NCBI RefSeq assembly: GCF_014117325.1
Contig: NZ_CP059732.1
Coordinates: 4,973,001 to 5,037,000, forward strand
DNA length: 64,000 nt
Reading direction: 5' to 3'
From: Spirosoma foliorum
GTDB taxonomy: Bacteria; Bacteroidota; Bacteroidia; Cytophagales; Spirosomataceae
Part shown: piece by piece, positions 26,285-35,900 of the stretch
Position numbering within the stretch: position 1 is the stretch's first letter
Layout: each line of letters starts with the position of its first letter
Notes under the pieces: model-generated
The model's input: only the letters and a program-made list of their open reading frames with translations
What the model was told of the DNA's origin: nothing
Databases searched by the model: none
Made by a program: the position numbers and the translations under genes

Positions 26285-27139
26285 ATGGAGACAAGTGTAT
26301 ACATTCCCATCATTTCTGACTACGGTTTTAAAGCGACATTTGGCAATGAGTCTGATGATTTATTTTTGCGTACTGCCTTACAGGCACTTATCAAATCCGA
26401 AATACCCATTCGTCAAATTAAATTCGACAAGAATGTCTTTGAAGCACTGACGATCGATAGTCGAAGTGGAATTTTCGATTTATCATGCACCGACGAAAAT
26501 GGAACGCAATTTATTGTTGAGATGCAGTTGGCGCATGCTCCTTACTTTGTGCAACGCATGAAGTTCTATGCTCTGCATAAATTCAATACGTTGGTCGAAC
26601 GGGGCGAGTTTGATTATGTAAATCTCCCTAAGCTTTACGCTATTGCCTTTCTGGCCAAAAGTATCTTACCAACGACTCATTTCCACACCATTGCCAATTT
26701 ACGAAGTGAGCAAGGTGAAATCATTGATCACCAAATGTCGTTTATTACTATAGAATTGGCTAAATTTGATAAGCAAGTAGCTGATATTGAGACCGACCTG
26801 GAAAAGTTGGTTTATACTATGAAGACGCTCCATACAACCGAACCTACTCAGTATCCTGACTTCTGGAACGAAGAATGGCTCAAGCGAGCGATTGAAGAAC
26901 TGGACACCCGAAAAATGACGCCTGAAGAGCGGGCTTATTTTGCTCGAGTAACAGCAGCTAATGCCGAAGCCGTCAAGGCTGAAAAACAGAAAATTAAGGA
27001 AGCAGAAATAGTTATTAAAAAAGAAACTGTAAAGAATGCTCTTCAGATGGGTTTGACTCCAGAACAAGCAGCTATACTAGTATCTGTATCGCTTGAATTT
27101 GTGGAAAGTATCCAGCATAATTTTCCCACTGATCAGTAA
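26285..27139 (+). CDS. Rpn/PDDEXK-family nuclease (transposase-like PD-(D/E)XK)
   Basis: Rpn-type recombination-promoting nuclease/putative transposase (284 aa from the ATG at 26285; an alternative at 26255). Catalytic residues read D65 in GIFDLSC and E79-M-Q81 in FIVEMQL, the D...ExQ version of the PD-(D/E)XK core. The C-terminal third is a charged helix (RAYFARVTAANAEAV onward) and ends with LQMGLTPEQAAILVSVS. No terminal repeats are seen around it. Confidence 0.85.
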   Translation: METSVYIPIISDYGFKATFGNESDDLFLRTALQALIKSEIPIRQIKFDKNVFEALTIDSRSGIFDLSCTDENGTQFIVEMQLAHAPYFVQRMKFYALHKFNTLVERGEFDYVNLPKLYAIAFLAKSILPTTHFHTIANLRSEQGEIIDHQMSFITIELAKFDKQVADIETDLEKLVYTMKTLHTTEPTQYPDFWNEEWLKRAIEELDTRKMTPEERAYFARVTAANAEAVKAEKQKIKEAEIVIKKETVKNALQMGLTPEQAAILVSVSLEFVESIQHNFPTDQ

Positions 27140-27241
27140 TCGCTTATGTGAAGAAGTTATACGGCCCAAAGATCTAAACGAAGAGGTCTTTCGAAAGAAA
27201 ACTACTCCCTAACTTGATGGCACAGTAGCACTCTTCGTTAC

Positions 27242-29074
27242 TCAAAAATCCGTATCCGTCAACTCGAAATTCTGTTTGACACGGATAGAGCCGTTTTCCT
27301 CAGTACCAGGGGCATAGATAATTCGTTCAGGCTGGATTCCCTTCTGTACATTCCCAATATCGCGTTTTCGGTTGCCGTTGGCATCGATAATTAATCGAAC
27401 GCGGTAGAGACCGGGCTTAAGTCGACCAAAGCTATAAGCCGCCGTACCGTAAGCAGCTCGGATTACTTTGTACTTATCGTCCAGCAATTCCACAATGAAA
27501 TTCTTACCTGCCGAGCCAATCGTTGCAGGACTTACCCGTCCGGCAATCAACCCGTAACTATCCTCCTCCGCTATCCTATATCGGGCAGAATATTTGGCCA
27601 GCGTATCGCCCTGCACACTAACAAACGAGCCTTTTTGTAATCGAAAGAGCAGCGTATCCTTCAGATTGGTAGCTTGCTTGATGACTAGGCGAGAGTTATT
27701 GTTACTCCACGTCAGGTTGGCGGGTGTAAGCGGCAGCGGTTTCGTACTATCCGGACCAATGATGATCAACTTCGTGTCGAACCGAAACACCGGCTTGTTG
27801 AACACCAGCGTAAATTCCAGATTTTTATCAATCGGCTCACCCGATGGCGGATTGATCTGTACCGTCAGTGGCGATCGGTTTTTAGCTTTTGTTTTCAGTG
27901 GAGAAAAGTAAATTCGCTCCCGCATCTCTGTAACGTTACCCACCGAATCTTCGGCAACAATCGTTAAATGTAGAGTGTCATCAGCAGCCCGATTTGCGGG
28001 TCGGAAAAGCCGGATCATTTTAGGATTTTCTAAAAACGACACCAGCGTATCACCCGTGTAAGAGGCTTCCGTAATCGTTGGGGACGTAGCTGAGATAGAA
28101 ACTGCCGATGTCGAAACACTAGTCGTCGATGTGGCAGTTGAGGATGCGGCCGACGTGGAAACGGGCCTTCCGTAACGCAATTTATAGCTGGCAATACCGC
28201 TGCTAAGTTCTAAGCCCAGCGTCTCGTCGGTGCGTTCACGCCGACTGATACGCGGCTTACCATAGCCACGAAAAGCCACCATATTAATATCCGTGTAATT
28301 CCGGTTGAGGTTTAGCACACTATCCCGAAAGGCCACTCGCTCACCCGGCGTGTTATTTACCAGATTCAAATCCTTATCATCGAACCCATACACTTTATAC
28401 AGGCCAGCCTTTACGTTTTCAATCCGAAAATTTCCACTACTATCTGTCCGGGCAAAATACTGCGGGCGTTTCCGGTTAATAGGTAATGTGTCGGTCGAGG
28501 CAAAAAGGCCCACCACAAAGCCCAGCAAAGGTGTACGACTTTCATCATCTACGACATTGCCAGTCAGAAAAAGCGAATCAATCGTCGGACCGGTACTGAA
28601 TACCACCTTGGTATTTTTAGCAATGTTTCGCTCTGTAACGTCTTTAATGCCATCCGCAAAATCAATGGTATAGGTCGTGTTGGGTAAAAACTGTTTATTA
28701 AAGTTCAACCGGATGCCAAACGGCAGCGATTTTACGACAAACGTATTACTGTCCTGAGGAGTAATGGTGATTTTTTGCTGGAGGTTTTCGCTGTTTACAT
28801 ACTCGTCGAACTCCAGTTCAACAGTTTTGCCTTTATAATTTAGCTGGCGGGCAGCAGGCATACTACTCACCAACTTTGGCGCCAGCGTATCCTTCTTGCC
28901 ACCGGGCGGTTGGGCCACCTGAGCACAGTTTTGGAGCAAGAACGGCAGTGTCAGAAAGAAGGCAATAAAGAAATAGCGAAACCATGTACTCACCGAATGA
29001 ATCACCCCCAAACAACTTACTTTATGGACCTGTAACGGATAATCACTCTTTCGCTCTTTCACGCTTTCACTCAT
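27242..29074 (-). CDS. Ig-like domain lipoprotein
   Basis: Large envelope protein of the Bacteroidota type that opens with a lipobox (PFLLQNCAQ), then PPGGKKDTLAPKLVSS and a bacterial Ig-like domain (VELEFDEYVNSEN). A carboxypeptidase-regulatory-like fold (FRIENVKAGLYKVYGFDDKD) is near 220-240, and a second Big_5-like domain is at 400-470. A low-complexity Ser/Thr/Ala stretch (SAASSTATSTT) sits in the middle. The annotated start leaves a 50-residue pre-signal region; a TTG or GTG nearer VSTWFRYFFIAFF may be the true start. Confidence 0.85.
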   Translation of the reverse strand: MSESVKERKSDYPLQVHKVSCLGVIHSVSTWFRYFFIAFFLTLPFLLQNCAQVAQPPGGKKDTLAPKLVSSMPAARQLNYKGKTVELEFDEYVNSENLQQKITITPQDSNTFVVKSLPFGIRLNFNKQFLPNTTYTIDFADGIKDVTERNIAKNTKVVFSTGPTIDSLFLTGNVVDDESRTPLLGFVVGLFASTDTLPINRKRPQYFARTDSSGNFRIENVKAGLYKVYGFDDKDLNLVNNTPGERVAFRDSVLNLNRNYTDINMVAFRGYGKPRISRRERTDETLGLELSSGIASYKLRYGRPVSTSAASSTATSTTSVSTSAVSISATSPTITEASYTGDTLVSFLENPKMIRLFRPANRAADDTLHLTIVAEDSVGNVTEMRERIYFSPLKTKAKNRSPLTVQINPPSGEPIDKNLEFTLVFNKPVFRFDTKLIIIGPDSTKPLPLTPANLTWSNNNSRLVIKQATNLKDTLLFRLQKGSFVSVQGDTLAKYSARYRIAEEDSYGLIAGRVSPATIGSAGKNFIVELLDDKYKVIRAAYGTAAYSFGRLKPGLYRVRLIIDANGNRKRDIGNVQKGIQPERIIYAPGTEENGSIRVKQNFELTDTDF

Positions 29075-29086
29075 TAAATTTAGCTA

Positions 29087-29094
29087 CAAAGGTA
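29087..29094 (-). promoter_or_regulatory. Candidate -7 box for the Ig-like lipoprotein gene
   Basis: Minus-strand TACCTTTG is an exact TAnnTTTG match. It is only about 13 bases upstream of the annotated ATG, which supports a start further inside the frame. No -33 partner is clear. Confidence 0.35.
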
Positions 29095-29267
29095 AACGTC
29101 CGTTCATCGTTAATCCGTACCGATTGACATAAAATGGCTGGTAGCTTCGTTAGGTTGTATAGAAATTTAAGAAAAATTAAAGATTCAGTAAGCAAAACAG
29201 CGGCAAGCTGTACAGGGTTTACTACTTTAATAATACGCCCGATTCGCTAATCACTCAGAAACCGTTC

Positions 29268-30773
29268 ATGACCCACCCCCGTTTTTATGTATTGATGCTG
29301 CTCCTTGTCTCGGCAGGATGGTTATCGGGCTGCTCCAGCTCGGCCGATCATCTGGACGAACAAATTAGTGATGCCCTGGATGACAACACCATCGACGTAA
29401 CCGAAGCCGACGCCCTTCGGGTATTTGTGGCGCAGGAAAGTAAGGAGCTTGGCAAGGATAAAAAAACAACCGCTCTGCTCACACCTGACGGTAAAATCGA
29501 TGAGTCGGCTCTGTTGGCTTACATTAAACGCAACCGAGTATATCGGAAGCTCGCCAAAGAAGGTAAAACGCCCACCGTCAATTTGTCGGGAGAAGCAGTT
29601 TCTGGAAAACCAGTACGGTTGAAACTGTATCTGGAAGCCAGCGGCAGCATGTTTCCGTATGATGCGCCCGGCGGAAATGGGGCATTTAAGCGTACTCTCA
29701 ACGACGTACTCACCGAATTCGATGCGGTCAATCCTGGTCAGGGCAAGTTATTCGTTGTGAATACCGAAGTGAATGATCTGGGTTTGTCGCTTCCGCAGTT
29801 CTTTAAAGAAAAAAATATCTTTACCGTCGCCAAAACAAAAGGGAAAACGACCAGCACCGATTTCGAAAAGATCTTCACCGATATCCTCAGCAATACCTCC
29901 GGCGACGATCTGAGTATTCTAGTCTCCGATCTGATTTATTCCGATGCGAATCTGGCCGGTATGAGTGCCCAGAAAACGCTCGATGCAGCCAGTTCATTAC
30001 TCACTACGGTTTTCAACCCGTACGCCAGCACGCATTCGATGCTGGTTCTGAAATTCAACGCTGACTTCGACGGAACCTATTATAGCTGGAATAACGCCAA
30101 GAAAAAGTATACGGGCGAACGGCCTTATTACCTCTGCCTGATTGGTCGTAACGAAACGATTCAGCGGCTTTATCAGGACCAAACGTATCAGACCATTCGC
30201 CGATTCGACCAACTGCCAGGCTTCGCCGATTCATGGTTCTTTGGTCGCGATGAAAAGGCGACGACACCATTTTACAGCATACTAGTAACTGATCCTGCTC
30301 GCAAAGGCCGTTTCAAACGGTCGGACGAAGAAGTCCGGAGCCATGCTAAAGCCGTTCATGCACTGACCGATGTGCAACCCGACGTGACCGATAAAAGTCT
30401 AACCATTCCAGTAGCCGTCGATTTATCAGCTTTGCGTGTACCCGCATCGCTATTAACCGACGCCAGCCAATATGTAGTAGATGGAAAAGACAATTTCAAG
30501 GTTTCAGGTGTTCAGACCTATGCAGGAGCGAATGGCACTACCCACAAACTTTTACTCACCACCGACAAACCGGCTCGTGGCGAACGAACAGCAACGATTC
30601 GGCTACGGCGGCAGTTTCCACCCCGCTGGATTGCCAATACCAATACAACCAACGATACCGAACCCGATGCCAACTCAACTTTCGGTATTCAAAACCTCCT
30701 ACAAGGCGTCGAACGCGCCTACAACCCTAACAACCAAACCGAATATTTCACGCTAAAAATTAATTTAGAATGA
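29268..30773 (+). CDS. vWA-like lipoprotein, first gene of the tubulin/actin-like cluster
   Basis: Lipoprotein of 501 aa (lipobox LSGCSSS, Cys22). After a helical region (30-100) comes a von Willebrand A-like Rossmann domain: LKLYLEASGSMFPY carries E-x-S-G-S where the MIDAS motif normally has D-x-S-x-S, and LSILVSDLIYSD gives the later strand with Asp. The C-terminal part (370-500) is beta-rich. It should face the periplasm from the inner or outer membrane. It opens a run of eight same-strand genes. Function is inferred only from the fold; metal binding is uncertain given the Glu. Confidence 0.75.
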   Translation: MTHPRFYVLMLLLVSAGWLSGCSSSADHLDEQISDALDDNTIDVTEADALRVFVAQESKELGKDKKTTALLTPDGKIDESALLAYIKRNRVYRKLAKEGKTPTVNLSGEAVSGKPVRLKLYLEASGSMFPYDAPGGNGAFKRTLNDVLTEFDAVNPGQGKLFVVNTEVNDLGLSLPQFFKEKNIFTVAKTKGKTTSTDFEKIFTDILSNTSGDDLSILVSDLIYSDANLAGMSAQKTLDAASSLLTTVFNPYASTHSMLVLKFNADFDGTYYSWNNAKKKYTGERPYYLCLIGRNETIQRLYQDQTYQTIRRFDQLPGFADSWFFGRDEKATTPFYSILVTDPARKGRFKRSDEEVRSHAKAVHALTDVQPDVTDKSLTIPVAVDLSALRVPASLLTDASQYVVDGKDNFKVSGVQTYAGANGTTHKLLLTTDKPARGERTATIRLRRQFPPRWIANTNTTNDTEPDANSTFGIQNLLQGVERAYNPNNQTEYFTLKINLE

Positions 30774-30841
30774 TAGAGTGATTGAATAAAATTTGCGCCA
30801 GCTATTCAATCATTCAATCTCTCTATCATTCAATCATTCAC
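30772..30841. repeat. Octamer repeat palindrome (ATTCAATC), copy 1
   Basis: Octamers attcaatc at 30804, 30812 and 30828, with a variant between, face an inverted gatagagtgattgaat at 30772-30788. Related arrays lie at 40987 and 41920. Confidence 0.65.
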
Positions 30842-30846
30842 AAACG

Positions 30847-31290
30847 ATGGAAGAATCACTCTATAACTTTTACAACCTGTTCGTCAACGGGGCATTGCTC
30901 GAAGATTTATATCAGGAAGAATTGCTTTCACCCATTACCTGGACGGCCATCGGCCTTGCCTTCGTGGTGGCATTTGCATTTTACATCTGGCCCTTCAACA
31001 AAGTGAGTTTCAGTGGGATGGGCAGCTGGCTGCTCATGACGGGCGTCAGTTCTCTATTATTATTCATCATTACACTCGTCACCTGCTACCAGAAAGCCAA
31101 TCAGGATATTCCTCGTGATGAAGCAGATCCCAATCAGGGAACACTATTCGATCAGGGAATCAGCGTATTCCTGAGTTATGCCTTCGAAATGGCGTTACTC
31201 ACTGCGCTTATCTTCTTCATCATCTCGATGGTAATGAAAAATTTCAGTAAAAACGCGAAACATCGGCCCATGCTGTGGCCATCCAAGTAG
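30847..31290 (+). CDS. Small inner-membrane protein of the cluster
   Basis: A 147-residue protein with three predicted membrane helices (about 30-48, 57-78 and 105-128) and an acidic segment between helices 2 and 3 (QDIPRDEADPNQG). The ATG at 30847 is chosen because the longer frame is translated octamer repeat. No family recognised. Its place between the vWA lipoprotein and the tubulin-like gene suggests a membrane anchor or channel partner. Confidence 0.75.
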   Translation: MEESLYNFYNLFVNGALLEDLYQEELLSPITWTAIGLAFVVAFAFYIWPFNKVSFSGMGSWLLMTGVSSLLLFIITLVTCYQKANQDIPRDEADPNQGTLFDQGISVFLSYAFEMALLTALIFFIISMVMKNFSKNAKHRPMLWPSK

Positions 31291-31381
31291 AGACGCAATC
31301 CTTTGCGTCTCATACGCGTCAGCAATCAATCAACCGACTGTAAACCATTCGGTTATGAGACGCAAAGGATTGCGTCTCTAC
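31287..31381. repeat. Perfect 27-bp inverted repeat before the tubulin-like gene
   Basis: Arms 31287-31313 and 31355-31381 (core gagacgcaatcctttgcgtc and complement). The left arm contains the stop codon of the membrane-protein gene; the right arm ends 15 bases before the next ATG. Confidence 0.8.
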
Positions 31382-31396
31382 AAAAACTTATAACTT

Positions 31397-32887
31397 ATGG
31401 CTAAACTATTTGTCTTCGCCATTGGCGGAACGGGCTCACGGGTGCTAAAAGCCCTGACGTTTTTGCTGGCCTCTGGCGTTAAACTTAACAATACCGACGA
31501 GGTGATCCCCATTGTGCTGGACCCTCACGCGACCAACGACGATCTATTACGAACGAAAGACCTGCTACGCGAATACGGTAACATCCGTGCGGGTATGCAG
31601 ACTAAACCGACTTCTGGTTTTTTCAGTACCGAAATCAAAACCCTCAACCGCTCCATTGGCGGCAACGCAACAATTGCCGACACCTATGTTTTTGAATTAC
31701 AGGGGGTTCAACAGGAGAAATTTAGGGATTATATCAATTACGAAGGACTGGATGGGCCAAGTAAAGCCTTTGCCAGCCTTTTGTTTTCTGACGAAAATCT
31801 GGAGACCAAAATGGACATTGGTTTCGTTGGCAACCCGAATATTGGCAGTACGGTGCTTAACCAGTTCCGCTATTCCGATGTATTCCAGGCGTTTGCCGAA
31901 AACTTTGGTGCCAACGATCGGATCTTTATTGTCAGTTCGATTTTTGGGGGAACGGGTGCGGCTGGTTTTCCAATCTTGCTCAAGAATATTCGGGGAGCGC
32001 AGGCCATCGGGCAGATTCCGAATCCAGCTTTTCTGACCAATGCAAAAATTGGGGCGGTGTCGGTCATGCCGTATTTCAGCCTGACCACTAACGACAACAA
32101 ACTGATCGACCCGGCCTCGTTTATCGCCAAAACCAAAGCGGCTCTGAATTACTATCAGAAGGGTGTGAACCCGTCCGTCAATGCGCTTTATTATATCGGC
32201 GATGATCAGACCAAAGCTTACACCTACGATCCCGGCGCAGGCGGTCAGAAAAACGAAGCACACTTTGTAGAAATGGCATCGGCACTAGCCATTGTCGATT
32301 TCATGAACATGGACGACAGTAGTCTGGCTGTTACAAACGGACGCCCGGCAAATCCGGTTTATAAGGAATTTGGCATCGAACAGGATGGCATCAGCATCCA
32401 GTTGGGGAATCTTGCCGCTGCCACGAAGCAACTCATTAGCTTACCCTTGTCGAAAATGGCGCTGTTTAGTACCTACTTAAGCCAGCGACTTCGGCAGGCA
32501 GCTGGTACGGTGCAGTGGTCAAAAGCCAACCCAACCATTTCGACTTCGTTTCTGAATTCCGGCTTTTATAACAGCGTCAAAAATTTCGATACGGCTTTCC
32601 GGCAGTGGCTTTCCGAAATGCGCGAGAACAAGCGGTCATTTGAACCGTTCCTGCTCGATGCCGGAAATCTGGGACATACCGTGCGTGGATTCGAGCCGAA
32701 GAAGAAAGGAATTTTCGGTGGAGAGTCGGATGTGAAGCTAGACATCGTGGACGACTTCGACCAGACGCTCAATAAAACCGCCGAAGGAAAAGCCTACGGC
32801 AGCGAAGCCGATAAATTCATACAACTGTTCTCAGAAGGCACCGACCGCTTCGTCCGCGAGAAACTGCCGAAAGTGATGGATTATTAA
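31397..32887 (+). CDS. Tubulin/FtsZ-fold protein (Tubulin_2-like)
   Basis: A 496-residue protein with tubulin-superfamily nucleotide loops. The N-terminus FVFAIGGTGSRVLKALTFL (5-23) matches the first glycine loop; PIVLDPHATNDDL (38-50) fits the following nucleotide-contact strand; IFGGTGAAGFPILL (182-195) is the tubulin signature GGGTGSG with one change. It lacks a signal peptide and is likely cytosolic. The C-terminal region includes KKGIFGGESDVKLDI and no FtsA/ZipA-binding tail is seen, so it is not the division FtsZ. It is followed by an Hsp70/actin-type partner. Polymerisation is inference. Confidence 0.82.
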   Translation: MAKLFVFAIGGTGSRVLKALTFLLASGVKLNNTDEVIPIVLDPHATNDDLLRTKDLLREYGNIRAGMQTKPTSGFFSTEIKTLNRSIGGNATIADTYVFELQGVQQEKFRDYINYEGLDGPSKAFASLLFSDENLETKMDIGFVGNPNIGSTVLNQFRYSDVFQAFAENFGANDRIFIVSSIFGGTGAAGFPILLKNIRGAQAIGQIPNPAFLTNAKIGAVSVMPYFSLTTNDNKLIDPASFIAKTKAALNYYQKGVNPSVNALYYIGDDQTKAYTYDPGAGGQKNEAHFVEMASALAIVDFMNMDDSSLAVTNGRPANPVYKEFGIEQDGISIQLGNLAAATKQLISLPLSKMALFSTYLSQRLRQAAGTVQWSKANPTISTSFLNSGFYNSVKNFDTAFRQWLSEMRENKRSFEPFLLDAGNLGHTVRGFEPKKKGIFGGESDVKLDIVDDFDQTLNKTAEGKAYGSEADKFIQLFSEGTDRFVREKLPKVMDY

Positions 32888-32897
32888 TTGGTTTATG

Positions 32898-32969
32898 GTT
32901 TTCGGTTTACAGTTTTCGGTGCTGACGCAAGACCGCTTCGCGTAACCAAAAACTGTAAACCGAAAAACC
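32898..32969. repeat. Inverted repeat between the tubulin-like and Hsp70-like genes
   Basis: ggttttcggtttacagtttt (32898-32917) pairs with aaaaactgtaaaccgaaaa (from 32948) apart from one extra base. The repeat lies in an apparent in-frame extension of the next gene, so the downstream ATG is preferred. A related ggtttacagttt arm is at 54281. Confidence 0.7.
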
Positions 32970-32983
32970 GAAAACTTAAAAAC

Positions 32984-35900
32984 ATGCCTACAACATTCAG
33001 TCTACATAACCCTACTCCCGGCCTGCACTGGTATGTCAGCAAACCGCTTGGTACCGACCAGATTGCAGCCATTCGTGACCCGCAGGGGGGGCAAACCGTA
33101 AAACAGCCAACGTCTATTCCAAGCCCGTTTGCCCGGATGGATTTGGTGCGTTCGGCCTTCCTCAATCTTGCCCTCAAGCCCGATCTCAGCGGCACGATGA
33201 ACGACCAGCGTATCGTATCCGACGCGCTGGATGTGGGCGAGTTGTTTTTCAACTACGACAAGCTCAAAACATACATCACTATTACGCCATTCGATGTTCA
33301 TACCGACCTTAATCGACTCCGGCAGTCCACGAATCAGGGGCACAAACGATTGGGCGACGCGCTAAAGCTGTTCCTGGATCAGGATGCACCGGAATACAAT
33401 TTTGGCGATATCAATCGGCTGTTTGTGCTCAGTTATCGCGGACGAGTCATAGGCGGAACTTCACCTAAAACGCTATTTTTCAGTTCAGGGAATGATCTGA
33501 GCTGGGTTGATGTGTCGATGGGAAACGATCGGCTGTTCGATGCGTCGGTTTGCCCACTGCACCAGCGTGACATTGAGTACCAAAAATTCTGGTATGCGAT
33601 TAAGCAATTCATGCCCAACTTCCGCGACCGTTTCCGCGAAGTGGACGACTACCTGAACCGAAGCCGGAGTCTGTTGCAACAGCAAAATCCGGCTATGTTC
33701 TACGAACATATCGAATCACACAATGGGCAGCCACTGTTAACGCGCGAAAAATTCGATCAGGATTTCGACGAACTGACAACAGGGCCGGGTGATATTGTAG
33801 AAGTTTTGGGCTTCCCGCTTCGCAAGAAAAAATCCGATGCCCGCGCCATTGACAAGGTCAGCGATTTCATCATCAAATCGGACAAATACGCCCGATTGAA
33901 TCCGAGTCAACCTCGCCCAATGGCCTTGCAAAACCGCTTTTTCCGGCAGTTTATGTACGTGCCACAGGCGCAGTGGAACTCGAATACGCCCGTCCCCTAC
34001 TATGCCCGCGAATCGTGGCGCGATAACCAGCGGCCGTTACCGGGTCAGCCGGGCAATTACCCCTGGCTCACGGTCAGCGACTTGCTGGAACCCTACCTAA
34101 TTCGCCTTCCCTTCCCAACCGACCGGGGCCGATTCTTTGATGGGAACCTGCAAACACCCGCCACGGACAAAGGATTCCTGCTCCCACTCAAAAAAGATTT
34201 CTTTGATTTCTTCGATGTCGACGACTTGCTTATGGGTCGCGTTCGGTTGAAGATGACCCCACAGGCGGGGGGCATTAATGTCACACTCGACATTCCTGTT
34301 ACAGCGCCTAACCAGCCGGGTAACCAGTTTGTCACTTTTGAGCGATTATACAGCCAAACAGCGGGCAGTTCGGGGACGCCAAATGAGATTACCAACGAGG
34401 GGATTATTATCGAGAACTCATTCACGGTCAATATTTATCCGTTTGTGCGGTCGGGAGCCGTTACTGTTCCTGCCGACTATCGGGTGCAGCTTATCGAATC
34501 GGGTTTCGACAGCCAGAATCAGTATGAGCTGACGTATTTCGGCCAGAAGGAAAACACCGAAGTGCAAGTCGAATCGAAGCACCAACGAACGGTTCGTCAG
34601 CAAAATACTGACGGATCGAGCGTGTACTATGTGCTGCGCCAGGAGTTCGATTATCTACAGACAAATATTCGTGGTGACGGTCGTGAGATGAACGGCATCC
34701 TGATTCCACGTTGGCAATTGTACAACGGCGGCAGCAAGCAGTTCGAGTTCTCGGTCGATTTTGGGACGACCAACACCCACGTCGAATACAAAGTAGACGG
34801 TGGTTCACCTCGCCCGTTCGACGTAGCCGAACTGACACCACAAGTCGCTACGCTGGTGGCTCCGGCTCAGTACAACCCAGCCCTATTCGAGCTGTTTTTG
34901 CTGTACGATCTGGAGTTTGTACCGCCCACCATCGGCCCCAGTCGACCCGACAATTTCCCGACACGCACGGCTATTGCTGAGCCAATGAACCTGAGTTTCA
35001 ATCAGCAAACCCAGGCATTGGCCGACTTCAATATTCCGTTCTATGTCGAACGACAACCGGCAGGCTCCAACCGCATCACGACCAACCTGAAATGGGCCAA
35101 AACCAGCGATCAGACCGAACGTCGGGTCGAGGCTTTTCTGGAAGAATTGCTGATGCTGATCAAAAACAAGGTGCTGACCGAAGGTGGGAATCTGGCCCAA
35201 ACGACGGTTTACTGGTTCTTCCCGGCCAGTATGACTCCTGGTCGCGTAAGCCAGCTCCGAGCCGATTGGCAGTTGTTATACGATCGCTACATTGGTGGAG
35301 CACAAGGTCGGTTGCGCGAAGTTTCGGAGTCGGTAGCACCGTTCTATTATTACAAGCAAAATCCAACGTTGAGTGCGTCGGCTCGGCCCGTTATCAATGT
35401 GGACATTGGTGGTGGCACCTCCGATGTCGTGGTCTATGAACGCAACGAACCCAAATTGCTGACATCATTCCGGTTTGCCGGGAATGCCATTTATGGGGAC
35501 GCCTTCAGCGAGTACGGAGCCGCGAGTCACAACGGTTTCGTGCGCAAATATGCTGACCGGATTCAGACGCTACTAGACAGTCAGAGCCTCGGCAATCTGA
35601 GCGATAACAACCGCCGAATTCTGGACACGAACCGCTCGGAAGATATCATGGCGTTCTGGTTCTCGATTGAGAAGAGTAACGACGTGAAGGCAAAAAGCAT
35701 GTTGTCGTTCAATGGCATACTGGCCAAAGACGAAGACTTGAAAATAGTTTTTGTCTTGTTCTATTCGGCGCTGCTTTACCACGTTGCGCGGTTGATGAAA
35801 CATAAAAATATTAGTTTGCCTGGAGCCATCACCTTCAGCGGAACGGGTTCCAAGCTACTCACGATCATCAGTTCCGACGATCAGATGCTAGGCAAGCTGG

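Noticed and set aside
31697..32263. 188-codon minus-strand open frame inside the tubulin-like gene
   Set aside because: Shadow of the real gene; no start context and no recognisable motif.
31397..32887. Tubulin-like protein considered as the division FtsZ
   Set aside because: No FtsA/FtsQ or mur genes nearby, signature loops diverge (GGTGAAG), and the C-terminal conserved FtsZ tail is missing.
32888..32983. In-frame 32-codon extension of the Hsp70-like gene
   Set aside because: It is translated inverted repeat immediately after the previous stop; the ATG at 32984 is better.
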